From positions 1 to 64,000 of the forward strand of contig DASWZN010000051.1 in NCBI GenBank assembly GCA_036404435.1: a DNA stretch of 64,000 bases, in the 5' to 3' direction. Positions 34,769 to 44,614 of this stretch are shown here, one piece after another. The stretch comes from DASWZN01 sp036404435. Its GTDB lineage: Bacteria; Acidobacteriota; Terriglobia; Bryobacterales; Bryobacteraceae. Within the stretch, counting starts at the first letter, position 1; each line of letters starts with the position of its first letter. The position numbers and the translations under genes were made by a program. The notes below the pieces were generated by a model that saw only the letters and a list, made by a program, of their open reading frames with translations, had not been told where the DNA came from and made no database searches.

Positions 34769-36208
34769 TCAACGCGCGAATTGGGTGGCCGCACCCTTCG
34801 CCAGCGTCCGCACCGTGCTCCAGGCGCTGCCACGAACGCTCTGAAGACCATCCAGCACCTTCTGCATCGCGGACAGGAAAAAATCCAGATCTTCTTCCGG
34901 GATATTGAGCGGAGGCAGAAACTTGATTAGCTCCGTGTGATGGCCGGCCACTTGGGCGAGGATGCGGTGCTCGTGCAGCAGCGGCATAATGATGGTCTGG
35001 CTGAACACGCCCTCGTTGAGCAGATGGAGCGCATCCCACGCGGCTCTCAGCTTCACTGAGTCTTCGGGCCGCCGGAAGTCGATCCCGAACATCAGCCCCT
35101 TGCCTCTGACTTCGAAGACGAAAGGGCATGTCTTCCCGATCTCGGTCAGCCGCACGATTGCTTTTGCTCCCAGCCGAGCAGCGTTGTCCGCCACCCCCTC
35201 ATCTTCCATCACCTGCAGAGTTGCCAGCGCCGCCGCCATTGCCAGATCGTTCTGGCCGAACGTATTCGAATGGATCACGCAATGCTCCATGCTGTCGAAT
35301 ACCGAGTCCATGATACGTGGCGCTGCAATCACCGCGCCCACGGGCACATAGCCTCCGGACAGCGCCTTGGCCACGCAGACGATATCCGGTTCGACTTCCG
35401 GCCAGTGCTGGTACGCGAACCATTTGCCGGTCCGCCCCAAGCCACACTGCACCTCGTCGGCCACCAGCAAAGCGCCGGCCTTGCGGCAGAGCCGGCCGGC
35501 TTCCGCCAGATAGCCGTCGGCCACCACTGCGCAGGTCTTCCCCTGGACCGGTTCCACGACAAACGCCGCAGTGTCTTTTCCGTGGAGCGCCTTCTCGAGC
35601 GCGGCCAAATCGTTGAACGGAACCTTAGCAGTATCCGGCATCAGGTTCCCGAACCGTTCGCGGAAGAAGTCCGAGCCGTTGAGCGATAGCGCGCCGACGG
35701 TGAGTCCGTGAAACGCGTGATCGCAGAAAAGAATCCGCGGCTTTTGGGTATAGCAGCGAGCGAACTTGATCGCGGCTTCAACGCTTTCCGTTCCCGAGTT
35801 GCAGAAAAAGACCCGCGTCAAGTCCCTAGCGGAATCCGAGCACGCGTGACCAGTCAGCTTTTCGGCGACCAGACCGGCGAGCAGTGAGCAATCCATTCGA
35901 ACCAGATTCGGCATATCGCGCGACAGCACCTGTTCGAGAATCGATTTCACCCTCGGATGGTTTCGCCCCAGCGCGAAGATCCCCCAACCCGTCAGAAGGT
36001 CGAGATAACGGCGACCCTCGGCATCGAAGAGCCACGCGCCTTGTCCCAGAACGTAGCTCTTATCGAAACCGATGGTCCGGATCATCTTGACGAACGCGGG
36101 GTTGAGATAGCGCTCGTGCAATTCGTACTGCCGGCCCTGCTGGGCGTCAAGCCACGTGAGAAATCCCTGGTCCATAGCAAAGAAGCGTTCGCCGCTCGGA
36201 AGCGACAT
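34769..36208 (-). CDS. Class III PLP-dependent aminotransferase
   Basis: This 479-residue protein has the class III layout: N-terminal dimer segment, PLP phosphate-binding FFCNSGTESVEAAIKFARCY, the LLVADEVQCGLGRTGKWFAY motif with the ring-binding Asp, and the Schiff-base Lys281 in CVAKALSGGYVPVGAV, then HSNTFGQNDLAMAAAL. The family includes ornithine, GABA, acetylornithine and beta-amino-acid aminotransferases. The sequence does not decide among these; the omega-amino donor is an inference. It leads a probable two- or three-gene unit with the small proteins downstream. The length is slightly above the ~430 typical, with extra residues at the C-terminus (SVRGSAWSTVRTLAKGAATQ). Confidence 0.88.
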   Translation of the reverse strand: MSLPSGERFFAMDQGFLTWLDAQQGRQYELHERYLNPAFVKMIRTIGFDKSYVLGQGAWLFDAEGRRYLDLLTGWGIFALGRNHPRVKSILEQVLSRDMPNLVRMDCSLLAGLVAEKLTGHACSDSARDLTRVFFCNSGTESVEAAIKFARCYTQKPRILFCDHAFHGLTVGALSLNGSDFFRERFGNLMPDTAKVPFNDLAALEKALHGKDTAAFVVEPVQGKTCAVVADGYLAEAGRLCRKAGALLVADEVQCGLGRTGKWFAYQHWPEVEPDIVCVAKALSGGYVPVGAVIAAPRIMDSVFDSMEHCVIHSNTFGQNDLAMAAALATLQVMEDEGVADNAARLGAKAIVRLTEIGKTCPFVFEVRGKGLMFGIDFRRPEDSVKLRAAWDALHLLNEGVFSQTIIMPLLHEHRILAQVAGHHTELIKFLPPLNIPEEDLDFFLSAMQKVLDGLQSVRGSAWSTVRTLAKGAATQFAR

Positions 36209-37296
36209 AACGTAATGGGACGCTGTCGGGCGCCCCGAGGTTACGCAGCCACGCTGGTCCCGTACCGGCGGTTGGGGGATGCCTTACGATTTGCCGCCTG
36301 CGGCCAGCCACCCGCCGGTGCTCCACCTGATCCCCCTCCGGAACCGAACTGAGCAGCAGGCTGGTCCAGCACGCGCAGTACCGCCGGTCAATGCTGGCCG
36401 AGAGCCTGCCGGAGCGCGCACGCACGCCACCCATCCAGTCCCGGAGTCTCGCTCCGTTGAGAATCACCCCCGGCCCTCCACGACGGGTTCGGCGTTGATT
36501 GGAGTCAGCGAGACCTTCTTTTGGAGCTGCTTAGCGCCTTTCAGCTTAACACTAAGTTGCCACTAGGGTTTAATGAGAGGTCACGAGAGACGCGCCTGCT
36601 CCGTGCCTAGACGGGCCGCTGTCCCACCTGAGCGCATGGTCGGCGGACTCGTCACAGCCGGTCAGCACAATCGCCGCGTTTGCCGCCATGCTGCCGTCAA
36701 AAAAGTTCAGGTTCACTGGCGACCTGCCGCAGTGCCGTTCCCTCGGCACGCAGCCTTGGCAGACAGACTTACGCCGAGGCGAGAGTTTGATGCCAATTCG
36801 CCTTCTGGCGCGGCCGGATAACTGCTGTCCAGACCGGGGGAGCCAAAACAAGTCCTTCAATTTCAACGCATCCCCAGCAAATACTCCACTAGCCGAGCCT
36901 CACCCAAGCTGGGTGCCCAAGGGTGTGCCCCAGTTTCCCCCCAGGTGACTTTCCGGACTCTTCGGCTTCCTGCACCACCACCAAATAGTCTGGAACAAGG
37001 GACGGGCCGTTCTCGCCAGGAATCGTACCGTTGTACGAGCAGTTCCTTGGCAACCCGTAGCGAGCCGCTTCAGCGAGCTGGAGTATGATGAATTCAACAT
37101 GGCCGAAAGGGATAGCCTTCGGCCACTCACATTCCGTAACGGGCCGGCACCCGCTTTCGTCTTCATTGGGCGGAGGACTTTTGGCTACAGCCCTGTGCCG
37201 TCCACCGCGGACAGTGGCGCGCGCACTGGAGTCGCCTTCGAGCGAGGCAAACAGGCGTGGACCAGCCGGGAGCACGAAAGCGGATGGAGGGGGGCA
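36209..37296. other. Long gene-poor stretch
   Basis: About 1.09 kb between divergent genes. Minus-strand frames at 36570-36866 and 36889-37326 contain protein-like pieces (for example FGHVEFIILQLAEAARYGLP and VPDYLVVVQEAEESGKSPGG), but neither shows a family or a convincing ribosome site. They may be remnants. No RNA gene or IS is recognised. Confidence 0.35.
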
Positions 37297-38691
37297 ATGA
37301 ACGAACGGAGGGCTCGATCTTGCCATAAGCTAGCTGTGCGACAGTGCGTTCTGCTGTTCGTGCTTCTCTCCGCCGTGTACCATTCCAACCTCCGGCCCAT
37401 AGCCTCAGGCGATTCCCTCCCGGCCTCACTCATTCCGTTCTCCATACTCCTCGATGGCTCGATCGCTCTAGACCGTTTCGGTCCTTACATGAGTCAGCAT
37501 GTCCGGTACGCTTCGGCGGTACTGCACAAGACGGGCGGACATTGGTACAGCGCGTATCCGATTGCCGGACCGGTCCTGGCGACCCCCTTGTACCTCCCGA
37601 TCGCATTCGTGCCCTGGCTCGGCCGACAGCCTCCCGGCACTCTGATCTCAATCGCGCGGGTAGCCGAGAAGGTAGTGGCGGTGGCGCTCGCGGCGGCTGC
37701 GGCCATCTCTCTATTGGTGCTTCTGCATCGGCTGACATCCGGCCGGACGGCGTGGATGCTCACGCTGCTGTTTGCCCTGGGAACAGCGAACTGGTCGACG
37801 TCAAGCCAAGCCTTATGGCAACACACCTTTGGGCAACTTGCGATCATTGGCTGTCTGTACTCGATTGAGCGCTGGAGCGCGTCCCCTTCTGAAGCACGCT
37901 GGTATTGGATCGCGGGAGCTTTCGCCGCGTGTGCTCTGGCGATACGCCCAACAGACGTCGCGCTAATGCCGGCTCTTGCCGCGGCTCTCTGGTTGCGGCC
38001 CGCGCGCCTGGTGGATTACATCCGCGTCTTTGTGCCTCCGTTCTTGGCGGCGGTTCTGATCGCAGCCTACAACGTTGCCGTGTTCCACAGCTTCGCCGAC
38101 GGATATCCGGCAAAACTCGGCGGGGACTTCTTTGAGGGACTCCTCGGCATACTTCTGAGCCCCGGACGAGGGCTTTTCGTCTACACTCCGATCGCGATCT
38201 TCGCGCTTGCCGTCTTTGCTCCTGGTGCTCGCGAATCTCGCGAGCAACACAGGCTTGTCGTCATTGCGGCGGGCGTTTTCTCGCTCCTGCACATCGCGCT
38301 CATCGCGATATGGCCGGTTTGGTGGGGCGGATATTGTTGGGGCCCAAGACTACTCACCGAGATCTGCGCTCCCCTGATGATTCTCATCGCAGTTGGCATG
38401 CCGGCAATCAGATGTCGAAGTTTGAAGTGGGTGTTCGCCATGATGGCCGTGTATTGTTGTCTTATACAAGCACTCGGAGTGTACTTCTATCCCAAAGGCC
38501 GATGGGACCATTTACCAGTGAGCGTGGACGACGATCCTGGGCGTCTTTGGAACTGGGCGGACAATCCCGTGATCCGAACCGCGCATGGCGGTGTCGCTTG
38601 GGAACCTTACTCGATCGCCGCTGCGGCAGCGACAGGGGGACGGCCGGCAGCGGCAAAGAAGCTCCGGCAGTTGGGAATCAGCGCCTACTAG
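37297..38691 (+). CDS. Integral-membrane glycosyltransferase-like protein (PMT/ArnT type)
   Basis: The ATG at 37297 follows GGAGGGGGG and starts a 464-residue polytopic protein; the longer frame from 37099 is not preferred. Around ten hydrophobic spans are visible, for example QCVLLFVLLSAVYHSNL, VAVALAAAAAISLLVLLHRL, PFLAAVLIAAYNVAVFHSFA and VVIAAGVFSLLHIALIAIWP. The conserved-looking loop after the first span (GDSLPASLIPFSILLDGSIA) and the periplasmic motif WWGGYCWGPRLLTEI resemble lipid-dependent mannosyl/arabinosyl transferase-like proteins of soil bacteria. The catalytic acidic residue typical of GT-C enzymes is not placed with certainty. Function is inferred to be sugar transfer at the cell envelope. 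Confidence 0.7.
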   Translation: MNERRARSCHKLAVRQCVLLFVLLSAVYHSNLRPIASGDSLPASLIPFSILLDGSIALDRFGPYMSQHVRYASAVLHKTGGHWYSAYPIAGPVLATPLYLPIAFVPWLGRQPPGTLISIARVAEKVVAVALAAAAAISLLVLLHRLTSGRTAWMLTLLFALGTANWSTSSQALWQHTFGQLAIIGCLYSIERWSASPSEARWYWIAGAFAACALAIRPTDVALMPALAAALWLRPARLVDYIRVFVPPFLAAVLIAAYNVAVFHSFADGYPAKLGGDFFEGLLGILLSPGRGLFVYTPIAIFALAVFAPGARESREQHRLVVIAAGVFSLLHIALIAIWPVWWGGYCWGPRLLTEICAPLMILIAVGMPAIRCRSLKWVFAMMAVYCCLIQALGVYFYPKGRWDHLPVSVDDDPGRLWNWADNPVIRTAHGGVAWEPYSIAAAAATGGRPAAAKKLRQLGISAY

Positions 38692-38933
38692 TTAGGTTCC
38701 GCGCAGGCGGGCCGAGGATTCAGCGGCTTCAATGAACGCGCCCCGTCGCTCTCGCCCGCCGGGCGATGGATAGCGGACGGTAGTGTTCAGCACCAAGATC
38801 CGCGGCGCCCCGATGTTGTGTCCATCGGGGTGGACCGGCGACTTCCAGATGCGAATGGCGGCGCATGTCGGCACGAGTCCTGCGGCGCGCAGCGCAGACG
38901 GGTTAAACTGGCTGTCGGGGCTTGGGGGCCGGG

Positions 38934-41900
38934 ATGAAGACTCGCTGGGTTCTTTTATTGTGCTGCACAATTCTCTGCTTGCTCTGTGAATGTGCGGGCG
39001 GTCTTACGCCGACAGTGGCGCCCGCTCCGCTCTCTTCTTCTGACGTCCTGACCTATCACAATGACAACGCTCGCAGCGGGCAGCAGTTGAACGAGACCAT
39101 TCTTACGCCGGCTAACGTCAATGCCGGCACCTTTGGCAAGCTGTTCGTGATCTCGGTGGACGGGAAGGTGGATGCAGAGCCTCTCTATGCCGCCGGGATC
39201 GCCATCGCGGGCGGCTCGCACAATGTGCTCGTCGTTGCCACCGAGCACGACAGCGTTTACGCCTTCGACGCGGACACCGGCTCCGCTCTATGGCACGTTT
39301 CCATGCTGTTGTCGGGGGAGACTACCTCCGACGACCGTGGCTGCAGTCAGGTCACTCCGGAAATCGGGGTAACGGCTACGCCCGTCATCGACCTGGGAGC
39401 AGGTCCCCACGGCACGGTGTATGTGGTCGCGATGAGCAAGAACGGAGCCGGCCAATACTTCCAGCGGCTGCATGCCCTGGATCTGACCACAGGAGCGGAG
39501 CAATTCGGCGGGCCGATGGCGGTTCAGGCCACTTTCCCCGGCTCGGGCGATAACAGCTCGGGGGGCTTCGTAGTCTTCGATCCCGGCCAATACAAGGAGC
39601 GGCCAGGCCTGCTGCTGATGAATGGCACGGTGTATACAGGCTGGTCGTCCCATTGCGATATTCGTCCTTACACCGGATGGATGATCGGTTACAACGAAAA
39701 CACTCTGGCGCAGGCGACGGTATTGAATGTCACCCCGAACGGCAACGAGGGCTCCTTCTGGAATTCGGGCGCAGGTCCGGCGGCTGATGCGAGCGGCAAC
39801 ATCTTCGCCCTTGTGGCCAACGGAACCTTCGATACGACCCTCGACGCAAACGGGTTCCCCAATCAAGGGGATTTCGGCAATGCTTTCCTGCGCATCTCCA
39901 CCGGCAACGGCCAACTGGCAGTGGCCGACTATTTCGCGATGTTCAATGTGGTGGCCGAGAATTCGACCGACGAGGATCTCGGCTCCGGGGGAGCGCTGGT
40001 GGTTCCCGATTTGACCGATGCCACGGGCAGAACTCGCCACTTGGCAGTAGGTGCTGGGAAAGATGCCAACATTTATGTCGCCGACCGCGACAACATGGGC
40101 AAGTTCAATCCCGCAGGCAACGGCAACATCTATCAAGACATCGTGGGAGCGCTGGGCGGGTCGGTGTTCTCCATGCCGGCGTACCTTAACGGCGTCATTT
40201 ACTATGGCGCGGTCGGCGACAATCTCAAGGCGTTTCCTTTCTCCAATGCTCTGCTCGCCTCTACCCCATCCTCCCAAAGCGCAATTACGTTCCCGTACCC
40301 CGGAGCTACGCCCAGCGTCTCCGCCGACGGGACGAGCAACGGGATCGTGTGGGCCGCTGAGAACAGCGACCCCGCTGTATTGCACGCCTATGACACCGCC
40401 AACCTCGCGAGCGAACTCTACAACAGCAATCAGGCCGCGGGCGGGCGCGATCAATTTGGCACGGGAAACAAGTTCATCACGCCCATGATCGCCAATGGCA
40501 AGGTCTACGTGGGGACAACCAACGGGGTCGGTGTCTTTGGGCTGCTGGGAGGAGTCTCCGCCCCCGGGCCATTTGCACTGGTGTCACCCGCCAACAACGC
40601 CACCGGAGTGCCGGCGAGTACGACTTTGAGCTGGAGTGTTTCCTCGGGTGCAACCTCGTATGACGTGCACTTCGGCACGTCATCCCCACCGCCTCTGGCG
40701 ACCAACACGACCGGCACCAGCTACACTCCGGCGGCGCTCAACGCGGGTACGGTTTACTACTGGCACGTCGTGGCCAAGAATAGCGGCGGCTCGACCGGTT
40801 CCGCCACCTGGTCGTTCACGACGCAACTATCCACGCCGCCAGCGCCGACACTGGTCTCGCCCTCCAACGGGGCCGCCGGGGTTTCGCTGACGCCAACGAT
40901 CAACTGGAACGCTGCGACCGGTGCAACCTCGTATGACGTGCACTTCGGCACGTCATCCCCACCGCCTCTGGCGACCAACACGACCGGCACCAGCTACACT
41001 CCGGCGGCGCTCAACGCGGGTACGGTTTACTACTGGCAGGTCGTGGCCAAGAATAGCGGCGGCTCGACCGGTTCCGCCACCTGGTCGTTCACGACCGCCG
41101 CTCCGTCCGTCGGCCTGCTGTTCGTGCCGGTGACTCCCTGCCGCATGGCGGACACTCGGAACGCCGCAGGGCCGTTCGGCGGACCTACGATGACAGCCGG
41201 CTCTACGCGCTCCTTCGCGATTCCACAAAGTGCGTGCAGCATTCCTATTACGGCTCTGGCCTACTCGTTGAACGTGACGGTGGTGCCCGCGGGGCCGCTG
41301 GGCTACTTGTCGCTGTGGCCGACCGGGCAGACGCAGCCCTTCGTCTCCACGTTGAATTCCCCGGGAGGCATCGTGGTGGCCAACGCGGCTCTCGTCCCGA
41401 CCGGCTCGGGCGGGGCGGTGAGCGTCTACGTCAGCGATCAGACCGATGTCGTCCTGGACATCAACGGCTACTTCGCTACGAGCACCGGCACGACTTCGTA
41501 TTCGTTCTATCCGGCCCCTCCGTGCCGCATCGCCGACACCCGAGGCCCCACCGGCCAGTTTGGGGGGCCTTCCATGGCGGCCGGCGAGACCAGGGACTTT
41601 CCGATTCCCGTGGGTCCCTGCAGCTATCCGCCCGCGTCGCGGGCCTACTCGCTGAATGTCACGGTGGTTCCGCCAGGCCCTCTCGGCTATCTGACGACGT
41701 GGCCGACGGGACAGGCGCAGCCGAATGTTTCGACGCTGAACTCCGATACGGGCAAGATCGTGGCGAACGCCGCGCTCGTTCCGGGAGGGACCAACGAATC
41801 GATCTCGGTGTACGTCACCGACCCGACGGATGCGATTCTGGACGGCAATGGGTACTTCGCGGCGCCGGGGAGTACGGGTGCACTGACCTTCTACCCGGTG

Positions 41901-42251
41901 ACGCCGTGCCGCGTGGCGGACACGCGGAACGCCTTTGGGCAGTTCGGTGGGCCGGAGCTGGGGGGAGGGAGCACGCGCTCGTTTACGATTCCGGCGGGCG
42001 CTTGCAGCGTGCCGGCGACGGCGGCGGCGTATTCGTTGAACGTGACGGTGGTGCCCGACGGTGTTCTCTATTACGTGACGGCCTGGCCGGCGGGCTCGTC
42101 GCAGCCACTGGTTTCGACGCTGAACTCATTCGACGGAAGCGTGGTGGCGAACGCGGCGATTGTGCCGGCGGGGACGAATGGGGCGATCAGCATCTACGTG
42201 ACGAACCCGACGCAGGTAATTCTGGACATCAACGGGTACTTCGCGCCGTAG
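38934..42251 (+). CDS. Large secreted PQQ-propeller/FN3 protein with three C-terminal repeats
   Basis: The start at 38934 (MKTRWVLLLCCTILCLLCEC) gives a signal or lipoprotein-like leader and 1105 residues. Residues about 30-540 form a PQQ-type beta-propeller with blades such as DVLTYHNDNARSGQQ, VLVVATEHDSVYAFDADTGS and VYVGTTNGVGVFGLLGG. Two near-identical fibronectin-III-like modules follow (about 545-725), each with TSYDVHFGTSSPPPLATNTT and VYYWHVVAKNSGG or VYYWQVVAKNSGG. The C-terminus has three ~125-residue repeats, each starting TPCRxADTR or PPCRIADTR and ending DINGYFA or DGNGYFA. It is probably a surface or matrix protein. Catalysis is not indicated by the propeller alone. It ends 23 bases into the convergent TPR gene. 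Confidence 0.85.
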   Translation: MKTRWVLLLCCTILCLLCECAGGLTPTVAPAPLSSSDVLTYHNDNARSGQQLNETILTPANVNAGTFGKLFVISVDGKVDAEPLYAAGIAIAGGSHNVLVVATEHDSVYAFDADTGSALWHVSMLLSGETTSDDRGCSQVTPEIGVTATPVIDLGAGPHGTVYVVAMSKNGAGQYFQRLHALDLTTGAEQFGGPMAVQATFPGSGDNSSGGFVVFDPGQYKERPGLLLMNGTVYTGWSSHCDIRPYTGWMIGYNENTLAQATVLNVTPNGNEGSFWNSGAGPAADASGNIFALVANGTFDTTLDANGFPNQGDFGNAFLRISTGNGQLAVADYFAMFNVVAENSTDEDLGSGGALVVPDLTDATGRTRHLAVGAGKDANIYVADRDNMGKFNPAGNGNIYQDIVGALGGSVFSMPAYLNGVIYYGAVGDNLKAFPFSNALLASTPSSQSAITFPYPGATPSVSADGTSNGIVWAAENSDPAVLHAYDTANLASELYNSNQAAGGRDQFGTGNKFITPMIANGKVYVGTTNGVGVFGLLGGVSAPGPFALVSPANNATGVPASTTLSWSVSSGATSYDVHFGTSSPPPLATNTTGTSYTPAALNAGTVYYWHVVAKNSGGSTGSATWSFTTQLSTPPAPTLVSPSNGAAGVSLTPTINWNAATGATSYDVHFGTSSPPPLATNTTGTSYTPAALNAGTVYYWQVVAKNSGGSTGSATWSFTTAAPSVGLLFVPVTPCRMADTRNAAGPFGGPTMTAGSTRSFAIPQSACSIPITALAYSLNVTVVPAGPLGYLSLWPTGQTQPFVSTLNSPGGIVVANAALVPTGSGGAVSVYVSDQTDVVLDINGYFATSTGTTSYSFYPAPPCRIADTRGPTGQFGGPSMAAGETRDFPIPVGPCSYPPASRAYSLNVTVVPPGPLGYLTTWPTGQAQPNVSTLNSDTGKIVANAALVPGGTNESISVYVTDPTDAILDGNGYFAAPGSTGALTFYPVTPCRVADTRNAFGQFGGPELGGGSTRSFTIPAGACSVPATAAAYSLNVTVVPDGVLYYVTAWPAGSSQPLVSTLNSFDGSVVANAAIVPAGTNGAISIYVTNPTQVILDINGYFAP
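40648..41095 (+). repeat. 175-bp direct repeat inside the FN3 region
   Basis: Bases 40648-40822 and 40921-41095 are the same except for one base (CACGTCGTGG against CAGGTCGTGG, His to Gln). The offset is 273 bases, exactly 91 codons, so copy number can change without a frameshift. The intervening 98 bases are not repeated. Near-perfect nucleotide identity implies recent duplication or gene conversion. Confidence 0.9.
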
Positions 42252-44439
42252 GGGCAGGGGGAGGATAGATAGGGTGTGCGGATGGGGCCCGCCTCTTCCA
42301 AGCGCGCAGGCGCTCCACGATCTGCTGGAGTTGCGGGCTCGGTTTAAGTCGCAGGGCGGCCTCACATTCAGCGAGCGCCTCCGCCTGTTCGCCGGGTATC
42401 CGTACCAGGGCGCCAGCCAGGTTGTAATGCGCGTCCGCGTAGTTGGGGTCTAATTGCAGCGCTCGCCGGTACTCGGCGACGGCATCCGGCAACCGGTCGG
42501 ACATTTGTGACAGCGCATACCCCAGATTGTTGTGCGCCATCGCGGAATCCGGACGAATCCGCAAGGCTGCTTCATATTCGGCGGTGGCATCCGGCAGCCG
42601 GCCGGGGACCTGCGATAAAGCCGTCCCCAGGTTGCTGTGCGCCTCCCAGTAATCCGGCTTGACCCGAATCGCCGCCTCGAATTGCGCAACCGCCTCCGAC
42701 ATGCGCCCGGGCGTCTGTGCCAGGATCTCACCAAGGTTATTGTGCGCCTCTGCGAAGTCCGGGTTCGCACCGATCGCCGCTTGGTACTGGGCGACGGCAT
42801 CCGGCAACCGGCCCGGGATGCGCGTGAGCGCGTTTGCCAGGTCGTTGTGCGCTGCGGCGCTGTCGGGCTGAATCCGCAGCGCGGTTTCGTACTGTGCAAC
42901 CGCCTCCTCGGTCCGCCCGGCCAGCAGCAAGGCATTCCCGAGATTGGTGTGCGATCTCACGGACTCGGGCGCAAGACGAACTGCAGTTTGGTATTCGGCG
43001 ATCGCACCGTCCAGCCGGCCCGGCATTTCGAGCAACGCGTTCCCCATGCTGAGATGCGCTTCCCAGTAATCCGGATTAGCCCGTAACGCCGCCTGAAAAT
43101 GAGCTATAGCTTCAGCCCGCTGGCCGGGAACGTAAAACAGGATGTTGCCCAGATTGTCGTGTGCCAGCCAGGCGTCCGGATTGCGCGCCAACGTTTCACG
43201 GTAAAGTGCCTGCACATCCGTGTACATCATACTCTGCCGCCAGGTCAATCCGGCCAGACAGGCCAGGAGCACGGCGGACAGGCCGACGCGCCATTGCTCG
43301 TCCAGTTTCCAGCGCTGGGCCGCTGCGGCCAGAGCCGCCGCAACCGGAACAATGATGCCGAGGCTTGCCAGGTACTGGAAGTGATCGGCGATGTAAGAGT
43401 ACCGGAAATAAAAAAAGCTCAGGAGCCCGAGCACTGGAAAGAGCGTACCGACGAAAATCACGAAACCGGCCAGCGGCCCGCGATTCCGCCGGGCCAGCCA
43501 ACCGAGAGCGACGGCCACCGCCGCCAGTCCGGCGGGGAAAAGGTATTGCCACCACTCACCGGCATCGATCTTCCACCGGGGATAGTAAAAAATCAAGTTG
43601 ACCGGCCAGAGTAACTTAAAGGCGTAGAACCAAGGCGCGCGGCCTGCCAGCAAAATACGCTGGGGCAGTGAAAGCGCGAAAGACGTTCCCTGGCCGCCGA
43701 TGTATACCCTGTCCACGTACCGGGTAAGAAGCCCCGAAGACACGGCCAGCCCGACCCACGGCAGTATGGGCAGCACGTCGCGCCGCCATTCCAACCGGCC
43801 GTGCAGCCACCAGAGCAGCACCAGCAGCACAGCCGGTAAGGGGACTGTCGCCGTCTTACTCGCCAGAGCCAGAGCAAATAGCCCCAGTGCCAGGCAGTAC
43901 TTTGACTTATGGCGTGTCTGATCGAAGTGCAAATAAGTGAGGGCAGATGCCAGATAGAAGACCCCGGAGAGGGTGTTCTTCTGCTCAGTGATCCAGGCCA
44001 CCGACTCCACGCAGACTGGGTGGAGGGCAAATATGAGACCCGCCAACCACGCCCCCGGCAATTTCAGGCGCCTTACAATCAGAATCACAAACAGGGCCGC
44101 CATACTGTGCAGGACGACGTTGGTCAGATGGTAGCCCACCACGGCATCGCCCCACAATACATGCTCGAACCAGAACGCGCTGTGCACCAGTGGATAGTAC
44201 TGGCCCGTGGCTGCCAAGCCGAGGTCGGTCCAGATCCGCCACAGACCGTGAAGAGACCGAAGCTGCGGTCGGGTCACGTAGTTCGGATCGTCCCAAAGCA
44301 GGCCGCCTCCCAGTGCCGGCAGATAAGCCACCAGAGTGGCGCACAGGATAAACGCAAACCCGCCCAGGTCCCGGGGACCGTTCCTGATCCGATCTGCGCC
44401 ATCCGCTCCGCTGACGCCCGGAGATCTTCGCTTGGACAT
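42229..44439 (-). CDS. TMTC-like membrane protein with C-terminal TPR array
   Basis: The 736-residue protein has an N-terminal polytopic half (about 11 spans; GGFAFILCATLVAYLPALGG, WDDPNYVT after the first span, LIFALHPVCVESVAWITEQK, FRYSYIADHFQYLASLGIIV). The ALHP, E-K-N and YIADHFQY motifs are those of bacterial TMTC/GT-C-type proteins. From about residue 425 there are nine TPR units with a ~35-residue period (for example AHLSMGNALLEMPGRLDGAI). Eukaryotic TMTCs are O-mannosyltransferases; a sugar-transfer role here is inferred. Its 3' end overlaps the convergent PQQ-protein gene by 23 bases. Confidence 0.85.
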   Translation of the reverse strand: MSKRRSPGVSGADGADRIRNGPRDLGGFAFILCATLVAYLPALGGGLLWDDPNYVTRPQLRSLHGLWRIWTDLGLAATGQYYPLVHSAFWFEHVLWGDAVVGYHLTNVVLHSMAALFVILIVRRLKLPGAWLAGLIFALHPVCVESVAWITEQKNTLSGVFYLASALTYLHFDQTRHKSKYCLALGLFALALASKTATVPLPAVLLVLLWWLHGRLEWRRDVLPILPWVGLAVSSGLLTRYVDRVYIGGQGTSFALSLPQRILLAGRAPWFYAFKLLWPVNLIFYYPRWKIDAGEWWQYLFPAGLAAVAVALGWLARRNRGPLAGFVIFVGTLFPVLGLLSFFYFRYSYIADHFQYLASLGIIVPVAAALAAAAQRWKLDEQWRVGLSAVLLACLAGLTWRQSMMYTDVQALYRETLARNPDAWLAHDNLGNILFYVPGQRAEAIAHFQAALRANPDYWEAHLSMGNALLEMPGRLDGAIAEYQTAVRLAPESVRSHTNLGNALLLAGRTEEAVAQYETALRIQPDSAAAHNDLANALTRIPGRLPDAVAQYQAAIGANPDFAEAHNNLGEILAQTPGRMSEAVAQFEAAIRVKPDYWEAHSNLGTALSQVPGRLPDATAEYEAALRIRPDSAMAHNNLGYALSQMSDRLPDAVAEYRRALQLDPNYADAHYNLAGALVRIPGEQAEALAECEAALRLKPSPQLQQIVERLRAWKRRAPSAHPIYPPPAPTARSTR

Positions 44440-44614
44440 TCTGGTCCGATTCTACTCCCGGCCGCTAGGATTCCAGACGAGTTGGACGCGTGCGGGCATC
44501 ATGATTGACCAGACAAACGCCGAAGCGTCTGCCTTTCGATCCACCTGGCCGCACAGGTCGTCCGCCCGAGGAAGTGCTGCCGCCAGGGGACACGTTGGAA
44601 GCCACTGGCATGAC

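Noticed and set aside
36889..37326. Minus-strand frame containing FGHVEFIILQLAEAARYGLP
   Set aside because: Part looks protein-like, but the N-terminal half is low-complexity and no start or family is evident; left as possible remnant.
38692..38970. Minus-strand 92-residue frame (IRIWKSPVHPDGHNIGAPRI)
   Set aside because: It overlaps the start of the PQQ-protein gene and shows no family or ribosome site; possible remnant but unsupported.
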